Positions 27,661-36,152 of a stretch of 64,000 bases of DNA are shown one piece after another. Origin of the DNA: JASTVH01 sp042862465 (GTDB lineage: Bacteria > Pseudomonadota > Gammaproteobacteria > Pseudomonadales > Oleiphilaceae); contig JASTVH010000006.1 of NCBI GenBank assembly GCA_042862465.1, positions 1 through 64,000 on the forward strand. Direction: 5' to 3'. The position numbers and the translations under genes were made by a program. Within the stretch, counting starts at the first letter, position 1. The number at the start of each line of letters is the position of its first letter. The notes under the pieces were generated by a model. The model saw nothing but the letters and a program-made list of their open reading frames with translations, did no database searches and was not told the DNA's origin.

Positions 27661-28908
27661 GTGGATCTTCTGGAAATATCGGGACTATTAGTCACGCTGG
27701 CGGCTGTGTTCGCCTGGTTTAACCATCGCTTTGTCGGCTTGCCTGTCACCATCGGAGTCATGATCCTGGCTTTGCTTTTCTCCCTGGGCATGTTGGTGCT
27801 CGGCAGCACGGTCATCCCCGGAGTGGCGGACTGGGGGCACCAACTCCTCGACCGGGTGCAGTTCTCTACTACGTTACTCGACGGAATGCTGTCGTTTCTA
27901 CTGTTTGCAGGGGCTTTGTTTGTCGACCTGAAAACTCTGGCGCAACGCAAATATGTGGTGGGGCTGCTGGCGACTCTGGGTGTCGTGCTTTCTACGTTTC
28001 TGGTCGGCGGGCTGTCCTGGGGGCTGTTCAGCCTTCTGGGCATTGAGATGCCCTTGATCTGGTGCCTGGTCTTTGGCGCCCTGATTTCGCCCACCGATCC
28101 CATTGCCGTGCTCGGTATCCTGAAATCCGCCGGTGTTCCCAAGTCCCTGGAAACCAAGATTGTCGGCGAATCCCTGTTCAACGATGGCGTGGCGGTGGTG
28201 GTTTTCCTGGTGCTGGTGGAAATGCTCACCACCGGCGAGGCATCAGCCGGGCATGTGGCCGGACTGTTCCTGCAGGAGGCCGTGGGTGGCGTCGTGTTCG
28301 GGTTCGTGATTGCCTGGGTGGCCTACCGCATGCTGGCCAGCATCAACCAGTACCAGGTGGAGATCCTGATCACGCTGGCCGTGGTGGTGGGCGGTTACAG
28401 TCTGGCGCACGCGTTGCACCTGTCCGGCCCCATCGCAATGGTGGTGGCGGGGCTGTTTCTGGGCAACCACCAGCGCGAGCGGGCCATGTCGCCGACCACG
28501 CAAGAGCACCTGGATCATTTCTGGGAGCTGCTCGATGAATTGCTCAACGCGGTGCTGTTCGTTCTCATCGGGCTGGAGGTGATGGTGCTCACCTACGAGA
28601 CGCAACTCTGGCTGGCCGGCATTCTGGCGATTCCGCTGGTGTTGCTGGCGCGGCTGGTGGCAGTCAGTCTGCCGGTGCTGGGACTGCAGCCTTTCCGCCG
28701 GTTCACCCGCGGTACCATTCCGGTGCTGACCTGGGGCGGGCTGCGCGGCGGTATTTCCGTCGCGCTGGTGCTGTCGTTGCCCACCGGTGAGGAGCGTGAC
28801 CTGCTGGTGACCGTCACCTACGTGATCGTACTGTTCAGCCTGCTGGTACAGGGGCTGACGGTGGGGCGGGTCGCCCGTAGGCTGACCCGTACCAGCCCGT
28901 CACCTTGA
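27661..28908 (+). CDS. Na+/H+ antiporter, CPA1 (NhaP-type)
   Basis: The start is taken at GTG 27661, seven bases after AAGGAG; an in-frame ATG at 27595 would add 22 less typical residues. About 415 residues form roughly 12 helices. CPA1 marks are FALISPTDPIAVLGILK-type sequence (GALISPTDPIAVLG), GESLFNDGVAVVVFL with the ND pair of the ion site, and late WGGLRGGISVALVLS. It exchanges cytoplasmic Na+ (or K+) for protons, useful in saline or alkaline habitats. Its stop overlaps the converging PRPP-synthetase-like gene by 9 bases. Confidence 0.9.
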   Translation: MDLLEISGLLVTLAAVFAWFNHRFVGLPVTIGVMILALLFSLGMLVLGSTVIPGVADWGHQLLDRVQFSTTLLDGMLSFLLFAGALFVDLKTLAQRKYVVGLLATLGVVLSTFLVGGLSWGLFSLLGIEMPLIWCLVFGALISPTDPIAVLGILKSAGVPKSLETKIVGESLFNDGVAVVVFLVLVEMLTTGEASAGHVAGLFLQEAVGGVVFGFVIAWVAYRMLASINQYQVEILITLAVVVGGYSLAHALHLSGPIAMVVAGLFLGNHQRERAMSPTTQEHLDHFWELLDELLNAVLFVLIGLEVMVLTYETQLWLAGILAIPLVLLARLVAVSLPVLGLQPFRRFTRGTIPVLTWGGLRGGISVALVLSLPTGEERDLLVTVTYVIVLFSLLVQGLTVGRVARRLTRTSPSP

Positions 28909-29778
28909 GTTGTCGGCCAGCAGCTGCGCGACGCTGATGCGATTGGTGGGATGGGGAATGGTATCGCAGGTGACGATGTCTGCGATGTAACTGTTCTGCA
29001 TCGCCCGCCAGGCATCGCCGGAGAACAGTCCGTGTACCCCGATACACACCGGTGCCTTGAGTTTCAGCCGCTCCAGGTGCTGGGCGGTTTCGATCATGGT
29101 ATGGCCGGTGGAGATGATGTCGTCCACCATCACCGGGGTATGGTCGGTAAAGCGGTGGGCATCCGGCGCTGACACTTCCACGTCGTTATCCCCGTGACGG
29201 ATTTTTTCCAGCACCAGGTGGTCGCAGCCCACCTGTTCCGCCACCGCCTGGGCCCACTGGCGGCTTTCGCTGTCGGGGCCGATGATCAGCGGCTTTTCCA
29301 GGTTGTTGCGAATCCACTGCGCGATCAGCGGGTCGGCATGCAGGGTTGTTGCCGGGATACGGTAGACCTCACTGAGGTCATGGATGCGGTGCAGGTGCGG
29401 GTCGATGGTGGTCAGATCGTCCACCACCGTGCCGAGCCGGCGGGCAAACAGCTGGGCGGAGACCGCCTCGCCCGGGTTGAATGCCTTGTCCTGGCGCATG
29501 TAAGGGAGGTAGGGGCTGAGCAGGTGAATCCCGCTGGCGCCCTGTTGGCGCAGGTAGTCGCAGAGCATGGCCAGTTGCAGGTATTTGCCATCCGGCCCCT
29601 GCAGGTTGGCCAGGATGATCACCGGGCGGCCGCTCACCGGGGTATCCACGCGGATCAGGCTTTCCCCATCCGGGAAGGCGTGTACCGAAAGGGCCCCTTG
29701 CTCCCATCCGGTCAATTCCAGTAGCCGGGCCGGCAAATCGTTGTCGTAAAACAGTTGGAAAAAAATCGGCTGTGACAT
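28900..29778 (-). CDS. Ribose-phosphate pyrophosphokinase-like protein
   Basis: This 292-residue protein belongs to the PRPP synthetase family, which makes phosphoribosyl pyrophosphate from ribose 5-phosphate and ATP. Seen are FPDGESLIRV near residue 36 (family FxDGE), YLPYMRQDKAFNPGEAVSA (the ATP-binding stretch), and the PRPP loop VMVDDIISTGHTM near residue 215. It is shorter and more divergent than housekeeping PrsA. It lies immediately downstream of the AMP-phosphorylase-like gene with no gap, so the pair is one operon. See the finding on this pair for a possible joint role. Confidence 0.85.
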   Translation of the reverse strand: MSQPIFFQLFYDNDLPARLLELTGWEQGALSVHAFPDGESLIRVDTPVSGRPVIILANLQGPDGKYLQLAMLCDYLRQQGASGIHLLSPYLPYMRQDKAFNPGEAVSAQLFARRLGTVVDDLTTIDPHLHRIHDLSEVYRIPATTLHADPLIAQWIRNNLEKPLIIGPDSESRQWAQAVAEQVGCDHLVLEKIRHGDNDVEVSAPDAHRFTDHTPVMVDDIISTGHTMIETAQHLERLKLKAPVCIGVHGLFSGDAWRAMQNSYIADIVTCDTIPHPTNRISVAQLLADNSR

Positions 29779-31299
29779 TTAGAGGCCTTCCTCCTCGATC
29801 CGAATCAGGCTCGGGTGGTCCTGCAGGAATTCCATGGCATAACTCAGTTCCCCCTCGGTTTCGGCGTGCACCGTCAGCAGCGGGGCGCCGGCGGAGACCT
29901 TTTCCCCCAGGTGGACATGCAGCTCCAGCCCGGCGGCGGGGGCGGCGGGCGCGCCGGCGAGTTTGGCCACTTTGGCGATAACCCGGTTGTTGAGGTAACC
30001 GACGATGCCGTTGCGGGTGGCCGTCAGGGTACTCGTATGGGCCGCCGTGGGCGGCTCCTTGAGACCGCCCTGGGCTTCACAGATGGCCTTGAATTTCTCC
30101 CACGCCTTGCCCGATTCCAGAATCTCCTTGGCCATGCGCATGCCGCGACCGGGCTGCGCCTTGTCGCCCATCTCCAGCAGCAGACCGGCCAGGACCAGTC
30201 CGCGCTCGCGCAGATCCGCCGGGGCGTTTTCCTGGTTTTGAAATACCGCGAGCAGATCCCTGGCTTCCAGCGCCGGGCCGATACCCCGGCCTACGGGCTG
30301 CGAACCGTCGGAGAAGTGGCAGTGCACCTGCAGCCCCAGGACCTTGCCGGTGGTGCGCAGGTGCTTGGCCAGGCGTTCGGCGTAATTGCGGCTGCGCACC
30401 TTGGCGGTGGGGCCGATGGGCAAATCGAGCAGCACATGGGTGGAGCCGGCGGCGACTTTCTTTGACAGCACCGACGCCACCAACTGACCTTCGCTGTCCA
30501 GATCCAGCGCCCGTTCCACCCGAATCAGGATGTCGTCCGCCGGGCTCAGGCTCACGGAACCGCCCCAGGCCATGCAGCCACCTTCACGCTCCACCACGTC
30601 ACGCATCTGTTCCACGGTCAGTTCCACCGTGGTCAGGGTTTCCATGGTATCGGCGGTGCCGGCCGGCGAGGTAATGGCCCGGGACGAGGTCTTGGGAATG
30701 CGCAGACCCGCCGCCGCGACAATCGCCACCACGATCGGAGTGGTGCGGTTACCCGGCAGGCCGCCCACGCAATGTTTGTCGAACACCGGTCCGTTGCCCC
30801 AGCTCAGCCGGGTGCCGCTGTGCACCATGGCCTGGGTAAGGTGGATGATCTCGTGGGTGTTGAGGCGGCTGCCCGCGCAGGCGGTAAGGAAGGCGGAGAG
30901 CTGAATGTCCGAGTAGAGCCCCTGGGTGACATCCTTGATGATGGCCTCGGCATGGCCGGCGCTGAGGTCCTGGCCGTAAATCTTGCCGCGGACAAAACTC
31001 AGGGAGTCGGCGGGCGGGGCGTGGTGGATATGCACGGTGGTGCCCTCCGGCACCCCGAGGTGTTCCCAGGCCGCGTCCGAGAGGCCGGCCTCTTCATGGG
31101 AGAGAAAATCATCGCTGACCGTGTTGACGGTGGCCACCGTGCTGTGACCGTCGGCGATGATCTTCACACGAGTGTGGGCACTGAAGCCCTCCGAGCGGCA
31201 GACATTGCAGTCACGGCGCAGGTACACCACGGGTTCCTGGTGGGTATCGATGCCAAGGCGACGGACCTTGAGCCAGGTTTTGAGATCGGTATCGGACAT
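29779..31299 (-). CDS. Thymidine phosphorylase family protein (AMP-phosphorylase-like)
   Basis: The 506-residue length, the extra N-terminal domain of about 85 residues (LKVRRLGIDTHQEPVVYLRRDC) and the motif SRAITSPAGTADTMETL mark the long, archaeal AMP-phosphorylase-like branch. E. coli DeoA is about 440 residues. KHCVGGLPGNRTTPIVVAIVAAAGL binds phosphate and nucleoside. Characterised archaeal members phosphorolyse nucleoside 5'-monophosphates to ribose 1,5-bisphosphate and base. Bacterial members are usually called thymidine phosphorylase without proof. It directly abuts the PRPP-synthetase-like gene. Confidence 0.85.
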   Translation of the reverse strand: MSDTDLKTWLKVRRLGIDTHQEPVVYLRRDCNVCRSEGFSAHTRVKIIADGHSTVATVNTVSDDFLSHEEAGLSDAAWEHLGVPEGTTVHIHHAPPADSLSFVRGKIYGQDLSAGHAEAIIKDVTQGLYSDIQLSAFLTACAGSRLNTHEIIHLTQAMVHSGTRLSWGNGPVFDKHCVGGLPGNRTTPIVVAIVAAAGLRIPKTSSRAITSPAGTADTMETLTTVELTVEQMRDVVEREGGCMAWGGSVSLSPADDILIRVERALDLDSEGQLVASVLSKKVAAGSTHVLLDLPIGPTAKVRSRNYAERLAKHLRTTGKVLGLQVHCHFSDGSQPVGRGIGPALEARDLLAVFQNQENAPADLRERGLVLAGLLLEMGDKAQPGRGMRMAKEILESGKAWEKFKAICEAQGGLKEPPTAAHTSTLTATRNGIVGYLNNRVIAKVAKLAGAPAAPAAGLELHVHLGEKVSAGAPLLTVHAETEGELSYAMEFLQDHPSLIRIEEEGL

Positions 31300-31445
31300 T
31301 CGGGGTTCCCGTCAGACGAAGTTTCAGGATCAATGCGGTCACTGAGCAAAACAATCACAGTAGTGTAGTGGCAGTTGTCTGCAAAGGCTTTGCTCTGGAG
31401 CAAAATGACGTCCAACGATGTTGTGCCGGGGTGAGGGGGAGACGG

Positions 31446-32474
31446 TCAGCCTGCCAGGGCGGCGACTGACAGTCCGAGCGCGGCAATGAAGAGGGTGTTG
31501 AGCAGGATATGCAGCATGGGGCGGATGCCGGCCCGCCCGAGCACGCTGAGCATGGTCTTGCAGCCCAGCGACGCCATGGTGACCAGCAGGCAGGTGCCTG
31601 AGATGTCGACGATTCCCTGGTGGATCGGTGGGGCGAGCGATCCGCTGTTGCCGAGTGCCGCCATGGCCACGAAGCCCAGCAGGAAGAACGGGAAGCGGGC
31701 ACGCCCGGCCTGTTCGCCCCGGACCCACCAGGCCACGATCAGGGCTACCGGCGCCAGGAAGGCCACCCGGGTCATCTTGGTGAACAGGGCCAGCTCGCTG
31801 ACCTCGTCCGACATCAGGGCCCCGGCACCGGCCACCTGGGCCACGTCGTGGATGGTGCCGCCGAGGAACAGCCCGGTCTGCAGGTCACTGAAATTCAGGG
31901 TATGGGCCAGCCAGGGGTAGACCACCATGGCGACCGTGCTGAACATCGTCACGCCGAGAATGATCGGGCCGATGTGGGGTTGTGTGCGGCGCTCCCGGGG
32001 CAGGGCGGCGATCACCGCCAGGGCCGCCGCCACGCCGCAGATGGCCACTGCGGCGCCGGCCGCCAGGCAGTGCGTGGGATTGAGCCCAAAAGCCCTTCCG
32101 GTGAGCCGGCTGAAGCCGATGGTGAGGGGGATGCACAGCAGGGCCAGCAGCAATGACGCCGGGCCGGCGCTGCCCACTTGATCGAGGCCCAGACGAACGC
32201 CCATCAGCGCAACGCCAAAGCGCAGCAGGGTGCTGGCGCACCATTCGATGCCTTCCCCGAAGCCCGATTCCAGGGACAGGCTGGGCAGGGCCATGCCGAA
32301 GCCCACCGCCAGCAGGACTGACGGCAGCCCGGTCTGCAGATGGGCAAAATTGGCCGCCATGGCCACCAGCATGCACAGCAGCACGCCGGGCCAGAGGCCC
32401 AGCAGCCGGTGGCGCAGGCGGTGGGTCCGTGGGGCAGTTTCCAGGGCCTCGTTGGTTTGCACCGGTACGCCCAC
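31446..32474 (-). CDS. YeiH/UPF0324-family membrane protein (putative sulfate exporter)
   Basis: This 342-residue membrane protein has about ten helices. Family motifs include LLRFGVALMGVRLGLDQV, AAGAAVAICGVAAALAV, GGTIHDVAQVAGAGA and LGCKTML. It belongs to the YeiH group, proposed as sulfate exporters in some sulfonate-degrading bacteria, where TauZ-like proteins remove sulfate or sulfite; direct proof is limited. It is the last gene of the minus-strand run that begins with the GntR and AprA-like genes, with its start at the end of the DUF971 gene. This position is the main hint that the pathway releases an oxidised sulfur anion. Confidence 0.8.
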   Translation of the reverse strand: MGVPVQTNEALETAPRTHRLRHRLLGLWPGVLLCMLVAMAANFAHLQTGLPSVLLAVGFGMALPSLSLESGFGEGIEWCASTLLRFGVALMGVRLGLDQVGSAGPASLLLALLCIPLTIGFSRLTGRAFGLNPTHCLAAGAAVAICGVAAALAVIAALPRERRTQPHIGPIILGVTMFSTVAMVVYPWLAHTLNFSDLQTGLFLGGTIHDVAQVAGAGALMSDEVSELALFTKMTRVAFLAPVALIVAWWVRGEQAGRARFPFFLLGFVAMAALGNSGSLAPPIHQGIVDISGTCLLVTMASLGCKTMLSVLGRAGIRPMLHILLNTLFIAALGLSVAALAG

Positions 32475-32816
32475 TCAGGATCTCCCGTCACCAATGAGGT
32501 GGTCCAGCTCCCACAGGTAGCGCCAGGGGAATACGCCCCGGTCATGGCCATCGCTGAAGACCAGCTGCACACCCGACACGCCGAAGGGGATCACCTCCCG
32601 CAGCACCACGGCGTGACCGGGATGATCCCAGCCCTGCAGCTGCATGGCGCGGCAGGTGGAACACTGGCAGTGGGCGCGCAGGGCCCGGGAATCCAGCGCC
32701 ACGGCGCGGCCATCGCCCCAGGTGACTTCCAGGCGATGGCTGCGACGGTGGTGCTTAACGGCGACCGGCGCGCCCGCCGGCGGCTCGGTTTGATGGACAG
32801 TGGCAGTGGCTATCAT
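32475..32816 (-). CDS. DUF971 (GBBH-like N-terminal) domain protein
   Basis: The start ATG 32816 overlaps the FdxA stop (ATGA). The 113-residue protein shows the DUF971 pattern: RSHRLEVTWGDGRAVALDSRALRAHC. A C-x-C-x2-C motif (CQCSTCR) that probably binds zinc follows, and the end is VFPWRYLWEL. The same domain forms the N-terminus of gamma-butyrobetaine hydroxylase and occurs alone or fused to Fe-S carrier proteins. Here it sits among iron-sulfur proteins, so a role in handling or docking them is possible but unproven. Confidence 0.85.
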   Translation of the reverse strand: MIATATVHQTEPPAGAPVAVKHHRRSHRLEVTWGDGRAVALDSRALRAHCQCSTCRAMQLQGWDHPGHAVVLREVIPFGVSGVQLVFSDGHDRGVFPWRYLWELDHLIGDGRS

Positions 32817-33151
32817 GTCGCGATCTCCCCTTCTTCCAGCATGTCGTGCTTGCCGGTCTTGTCCGCCCAGAGTTCCGCTTCGGGCAGCGGGTCCTTCTGG
32901 GAGGTGATGACCGGCCAGCTCTGGGCCAGCCGGGCGTTGATGTCGAGGTAGCGGGCCTGATCCGGTGTCAACTCGTCCTCGGCCACGATGGCTTCCACCG
33001 GGCACTCCGGGACGCAGAGGGCGCAGTCGATGCAGCCCTCCGGGTCGATGACGAGGAAGTTGGGACCTTCGTGAAAGCAGTCCACCGGACAGATCTCGAC
33101 GCAGTCGGTGTATTTGCAGCGAATGCAGTTCTCGGTAACGACGAAAGTCAT
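32813..33151 (-). CDS. fdxA: 7Fe/8Fe ferredoxin FdxA
   Basis: The 112-residue protein opens MTFVVTENCIRCKYTDCVEICP and has a second cluster motif, CIDCALCVPECP. The spacing is that of FdxA ferredoxins, which carry one 3Fe-4S and one 4Fe-4S cluster, and the C-terminal tail of about 50 residues is also typical. It is a cytoplasmic electron carrier. Its place between the HEAT-repeat gene and DUF971, in the AprA-like operon, suggests it takes electrons from that flavoprotein. The housekeeping role of FdxA elsewhere leaves this open. Confidence 0.92.
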   Translation of the reverse strand: MTFVVTENCIRCKYTDCVEICPVDCFHEGPNFLVIDPEGCIDCALCVPECPVEAIVAEDELTPDQARYLDINARLAQSWPVITSQKDPLPEAELWADKTGKHDMLEEGEIAT

Positions 33152-33171
33152 GACAGGTCTCCCGGCGGCTG

Positions 33172-34134
33172 TCAGGCCGCCGTTTCCAGTTTGCTCATGG
33201 CCCAGCGCGCCAGCTTGCGCACGTCCGGGTCGGGATCGTCCATCGCCAGCTCGATAATCGGCAGGGCATCGCCATGGCCGATCTCGCCCAGGGCACCGAC
33301 CGCCGTCTTGCGCAGGTTGCTCACCTTGTCCCGGGCGCAGACGCCCAGGGCACTGATGGCGGAGACGGCACCCAGGGTGCCGAGAGCCTCGGCGGCCTTT
33401 TCCCGCACCTGCCAGTAGCTGTCCCGTGTGGCCGCAATCAGGGCTGGTACGGTGGCGGTGTCGCCGGACTTGCCGAGGCCGTTGGCGGCCTCGCAGCGCA
33501 CCTGCCAGTGGGCGTCTCCCAGTGCGTCGGACATCAGGGGAACGATGCGCGCAATGGGAGCGAACTGGACGGCACCGACCGCGGCCCGGCGGACCTCTTC
33601 GGAAGCGTCGTTGCGGGCCACCTCGATCAGGTCATCCAGCACCGACTCGTCCTTGAGCCACCCCAGCACCGCGACCGCCTCGCGCCGCACATTCGCGTGT
33701 TCGTTGCCCAGCAGCTTCAGGGCCGGAGGCCTGGCCTCCGGCAGGCGCAGGCTTTTCAGGGCATACAGGATGCCCTGGAGTACGAACGGGTCGTCGCTGT
33801 TCAGGGACCGGATCAGTGCCGGGCCGGCATTGGGGTCCTTGAGATCCGCCAGGGAGTGGGCGGCGGCGTTGCGGACGTTGGCGTCCTCGCTGGTCAGGGC
33901 CTCGACCAGGGTGTCGGCCATATCCTCGGCGTCGAACTCGTCCACCACCTTGGCCGCCTCCTGGCGCACGCCGGAGTCCGTGTCGTTGAGCGCCTTGATC
34001 AGCAGCGGTACGGCTTCGCGTTCGGCGCAGTCCACCAGCTCCATCACCGCGACCCGGCGGATGCCGGCGTCGTCGCTGTTCAGCTTCTGCGCGATCTCGT
34101 TCAGCATTTCGTCTTCAAATTCGAGCTCTGACAT
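33172..34134 (-). CDS. HEAT-repeat protein
   Basis: The 320-residue protein is made of about nine helical repeats of roughly 31 residues. Each has a core like DDAGIRRVAVMELVDCA, DTDSGVRQEAAKVVDEF, EDANVRNAAAHSLADL, ASEEVRRAAVGAVQF or SNLRKTAVGALGEIG. This is the PBS-lyase/HEAT type, a scaffold or assembly factor. No enzymatic residues are apparent. It lies 10 bases after the AprB-like ferredoxin gene. In this setting it probably helps assemble or hold the flavoprotein/ferredoxin complex, which is inference. Confidence 0.88.
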   Translation of the reverse strand: MSELEFEDEMLNEIAQKLNSDDAGIRRVAVMELVDCAEREAVPLLIKALNDTDSGVRQEAAKVVDEFDAEDMADTLVEALTSEDANVRNAAAHSLADLKDPNAGPALIRSLNSDDPFVLQGILYALKSLRLPEARPPALKLLGNEHANVRREAVAVLGWLKDESVLDDLIEVARNDASEEVRRAAVGAVQFAPIARIVPLMSDALGDAHWQVRCEAANGLGKSGDTATVPALIAATRDSYWQVREKAAEALGTLGAVSAISALGVCARDKVSNLRKTAVGALGEIGHGDALPIIELAMDDPDPDVRKLARWAMSKLETAA

Positions 34135-34144
34135 AACAGCCTCC

Positions 34145-34378
34145 TTAGCGGAGCAGGTAAGGGATGTTCACGGTGACGGCATCGGTGGGGCAGTCCACCT
34201 CGCAGGGCATGCAGTACCAGCACTCGTCGTAGCGCATGTGGGCCTTGCCGCTCTTTTCGTTGATCCAGAGCACGTCCAGCGGGCAGACATCGATACAGAC
34301 GGTGCAGCCCTTGTCGGCGATGCACTTGTCCTCGTCCACGGTGACGGGGACAGTGGTCGGTTGGGTTGCGATAGGCAT
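34145..34378 (-). CDS. 2[4Fe-4S] ferredoxin, AprB-like
   Basis: This is a 77-residue protein with two cluster motifs, CIADKGCTVCIDVCP and CWYCMPCEVDCP. The unusual C-x5-C-x2-C-x3-CP first motif and the aromatic CWYC start of the second recall the beta subunit of adenylylsulfate reductase. AprB is about twice as long and has a C-terminal tail that is missing here. It follows the AprA-like gene by 34 bases and is most likely its electron-transfer partner. Confidence 0.85.
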   Translation of the reverse strand: MPIATQPTTVPVTVDEDKCIADKGCTVCIDVCPLDVLWINEKSGKAHMRYDECWYCMPCEVDCPTDAVTVNIPYLLR

Positions 34379-34412
34379 GTTGGCTCTCCTTTCGTTTTAG
34401 CAATCAGTCGGT

Positions 34413-36152
34413 TCAGGCGTTGGCCGCTTCTTTCACGCGCAGCTGGTTGTAGGCTTCCTTCTCTTCCTCCTCCAGCGCCACGATGTAGGGTTCCACGGCA
34501 CGCTTGCGGCAGGTCATCTGGCCGTTGTCGTCCTTGCTCAGGTGGACGTGGCAGAACCAGTCGGCGTCGTCGCGCTCGGGGTAGTCCACCGAGTAGTGGT
34601 ACAGGCCCCAGCGGGTTTCCTGGCGGTAAAGGGAGGCGGTGGCCGCCATCTCGGCACAGTCGAGGATGTGCTGGGTTTCCATGGCGCGCAGCAGTTCGTG
34701 CGGATCACGGGCATAGAGGTTGGGCAGCTCGCGACGGATCTCGTTGAACCGTTGCAGGCCGATCTCCATCTTGCGGGTGACCTTGGGCGGCTGCAGGTAG
34801 TCGTTCACCAGGCGGCGGATCTTGTACTCCATCTGGTTGGGCGGGATGCCATCGGTATTTTTCATCGGCGCCAGAATGCGGTCGCGCTCGGTGTGGATGA
34901 AATCCCAGTCCAGTTCCGGCGTGTCCCGGTCGGCGGCAAACTTGGCCGCGTTCTCGCCACAGATCTGGCCGTACACGAAGGCCCCCAGCATGTAGTTGTG
35001 GGGCACCGAGGCCATGTCACCGGCACCGTAGAGGCCGGGCACCGTGGTCTCTCCCCGCTCGTTGACGTAGACACCGGAGGCGCTGTGGCCGGAGCAGAAG
35101 CCCACCTCGGAGATGTGCATCTCCACCATGCGCGAGCGGTAGTCCGTGTCGCGGCCCTCGTGGAAGCGACCCCGGCTCGGCCGTTCGTTGGTGTGGAGGA
35201 TGGTCTCGATTTCCTCGATGGTTTCCTCGGCCAGGTGGTCGATTTTCAGGAACACCGGGCCGTTACCGCCCTCCAGTTCCTTGAAGAACTCCAGCATCAT
35301 CTGCCCGCTCCAGTAGTCGCACTCGATGAAGCGGTCGCCGCCGGCGTTGGCGGTGTAGCCGCCCAGCGGGCCGGTTACGTAGGCGCAGGCCGGGCCGTTG
35401 TAGTCCTTGAGCAGCGGGTTGATCTGGTAGCACTCCAGGTTGGCCAGATCGGCCCCGGCGTGATAGGCCATGGCGTGGCCGTCACCGCAGTTGGCCGGGT
35501 TCTCGTAGGTGCCGAAGAGGTAGCCGGAAGCCGGCAGACCCAGGCGGCCGGCGGCGCCGGTGGACAGGATCACCGACTTGGCGCGGATGGCGATCACCTC
35601 GGCGTCCCGGGTGCCCAGGGCCACACAGCCACTGACGCGGCCTTCCTTGTCCTTGAGCAGGCGGGTGGCCTGGTAGCGGTTCTCCACCTGCACCCGGTTG
35701 CGGCGCAGCCGGCGGTAGAGGATCTTCTTGACGTTGTGGCCCTCCGGCATGGGCAGCACGTAGGTGCCCAGGTGGTGGACCTTCTTCATGTCGTAATCGC
35801 CGGTTTCCGTTTTCTGGAAGTGCACGCCCCAGCTGTCCAGCTGCTGGATCATGCTGTAGCTGCGCTCGGCATAGGCCATGACGCCTTTCTGGTCGACGAT
35901 GCCGTCGTTGGCGATGGTGATTTCCTTGACGTAGTCTTCGGGCGTCGCGTGCCCGGGGATCACCGCGTTGTTGAGGCCGTCCATGCCCATGCTGATGGCG
36001 CCGCTGCGCTTGACGTTGGCCTTCTCCAGCAGCATGACCTTGAGGTCCGGGTTGCGTTCTTTGACCGTGACTGCAGCCATGGGGCCGGCGGTGCCGCCGC
36101 CGATGACCAGTACGTCCACGTCGGTTACGGGTACTTCGCTTGGGTTTTTCAT
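34413..36152 (-). CDS. AprA-like flavoprotein (fumarate reductase/adenylylsulfate reductase superfamily)
   Basis: The 579-residue protein has the FAD motif VLVIGGGTAGPMAAVTVKE at about residues 14-32, then KANVKRSGAISMGMDGLNN. Next are ANCGDGHAMAYHAGADLANLE and SGHSASGVYVNERG, and then VPGLYGAGDMASVPHNYMLGAFVYG. These match AprA (and FrdA/SdhA) in order. The pair SGHS occupies the place of an AprA active-site histidine. It is closer to AprA than to succinate dehydrogenase, but no AprB of usual length, Sat or Qmo genes are present, so sulfite/APS chemistry is not established. Its start overlaps the GntR stop (ATGA). A two-electron redox step on an imported sulfur or other small compound is inferred. 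Confidence 0.85.
   Translation of the reverse strand: MKNPSEVPVTDVDVLVIGGGTAGPMAAVTVKERNPDLKVMLLEKANVKRSGAISMGMDGLNNAVIPGHATPEDYVKEITIANDGIVDQKGVMAYAERSYSMIQQLDSWGVHFQKTETGDYDMKKVHHLGTYVLPMPEGHNVKKILYRRLRRNRVQVENRYQATRLLKDKEGRVSGCVALGTRDAEVIAIRAKSVILSTGAAGRLGLPASGYLFGTYENPANCGDGHAMAYHAGADLANLECYQINPLLKDYNGPACAYVTGPLGGYTANAGGDRFIECDYWSGQMMLEFFKELEGGNGPVFLKIDHLAEETIEEIETILHTNERPSRGRFHEGRDTDYRSRMVEMHISEVGFCSGHSASGVYVNERGETTVPGLYGAGDMASVPHNYMLGAFVYGQICGENAAKFAADRDTPELDWDFIHTERDRILAPMKNTDGIPPNQMEYKIRRLVNDYLQPPKVTRKMEIGLQRFNEIRRELPNLYARDPHELLRAMETQHILDCAEMAATASLYRQETRWGLYHYSVDYPERDDADWFCHVHLSKDDNGQMTCRKRAVEPYIVALEEEEKEAYNQLRVKEAANA

Noticed and set aside
27522..28232. N-terminal extension of the orphan binding-protein frame at 26628
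   Set aside because: The extension is antisense to the CPA1 antiporter and has serine/threonine/proline-rich shadow composition. A start at 27521 gives a normal signal peptide.
34413..36152. The AprA-like protein as succinate dehydrogenase or fumarate reductase
   Set aside because: No membrane anchor or SdhB-type subunit is linked, and the partner ferredoxin and motifs fit the AprA side better. The exact activity is still open.
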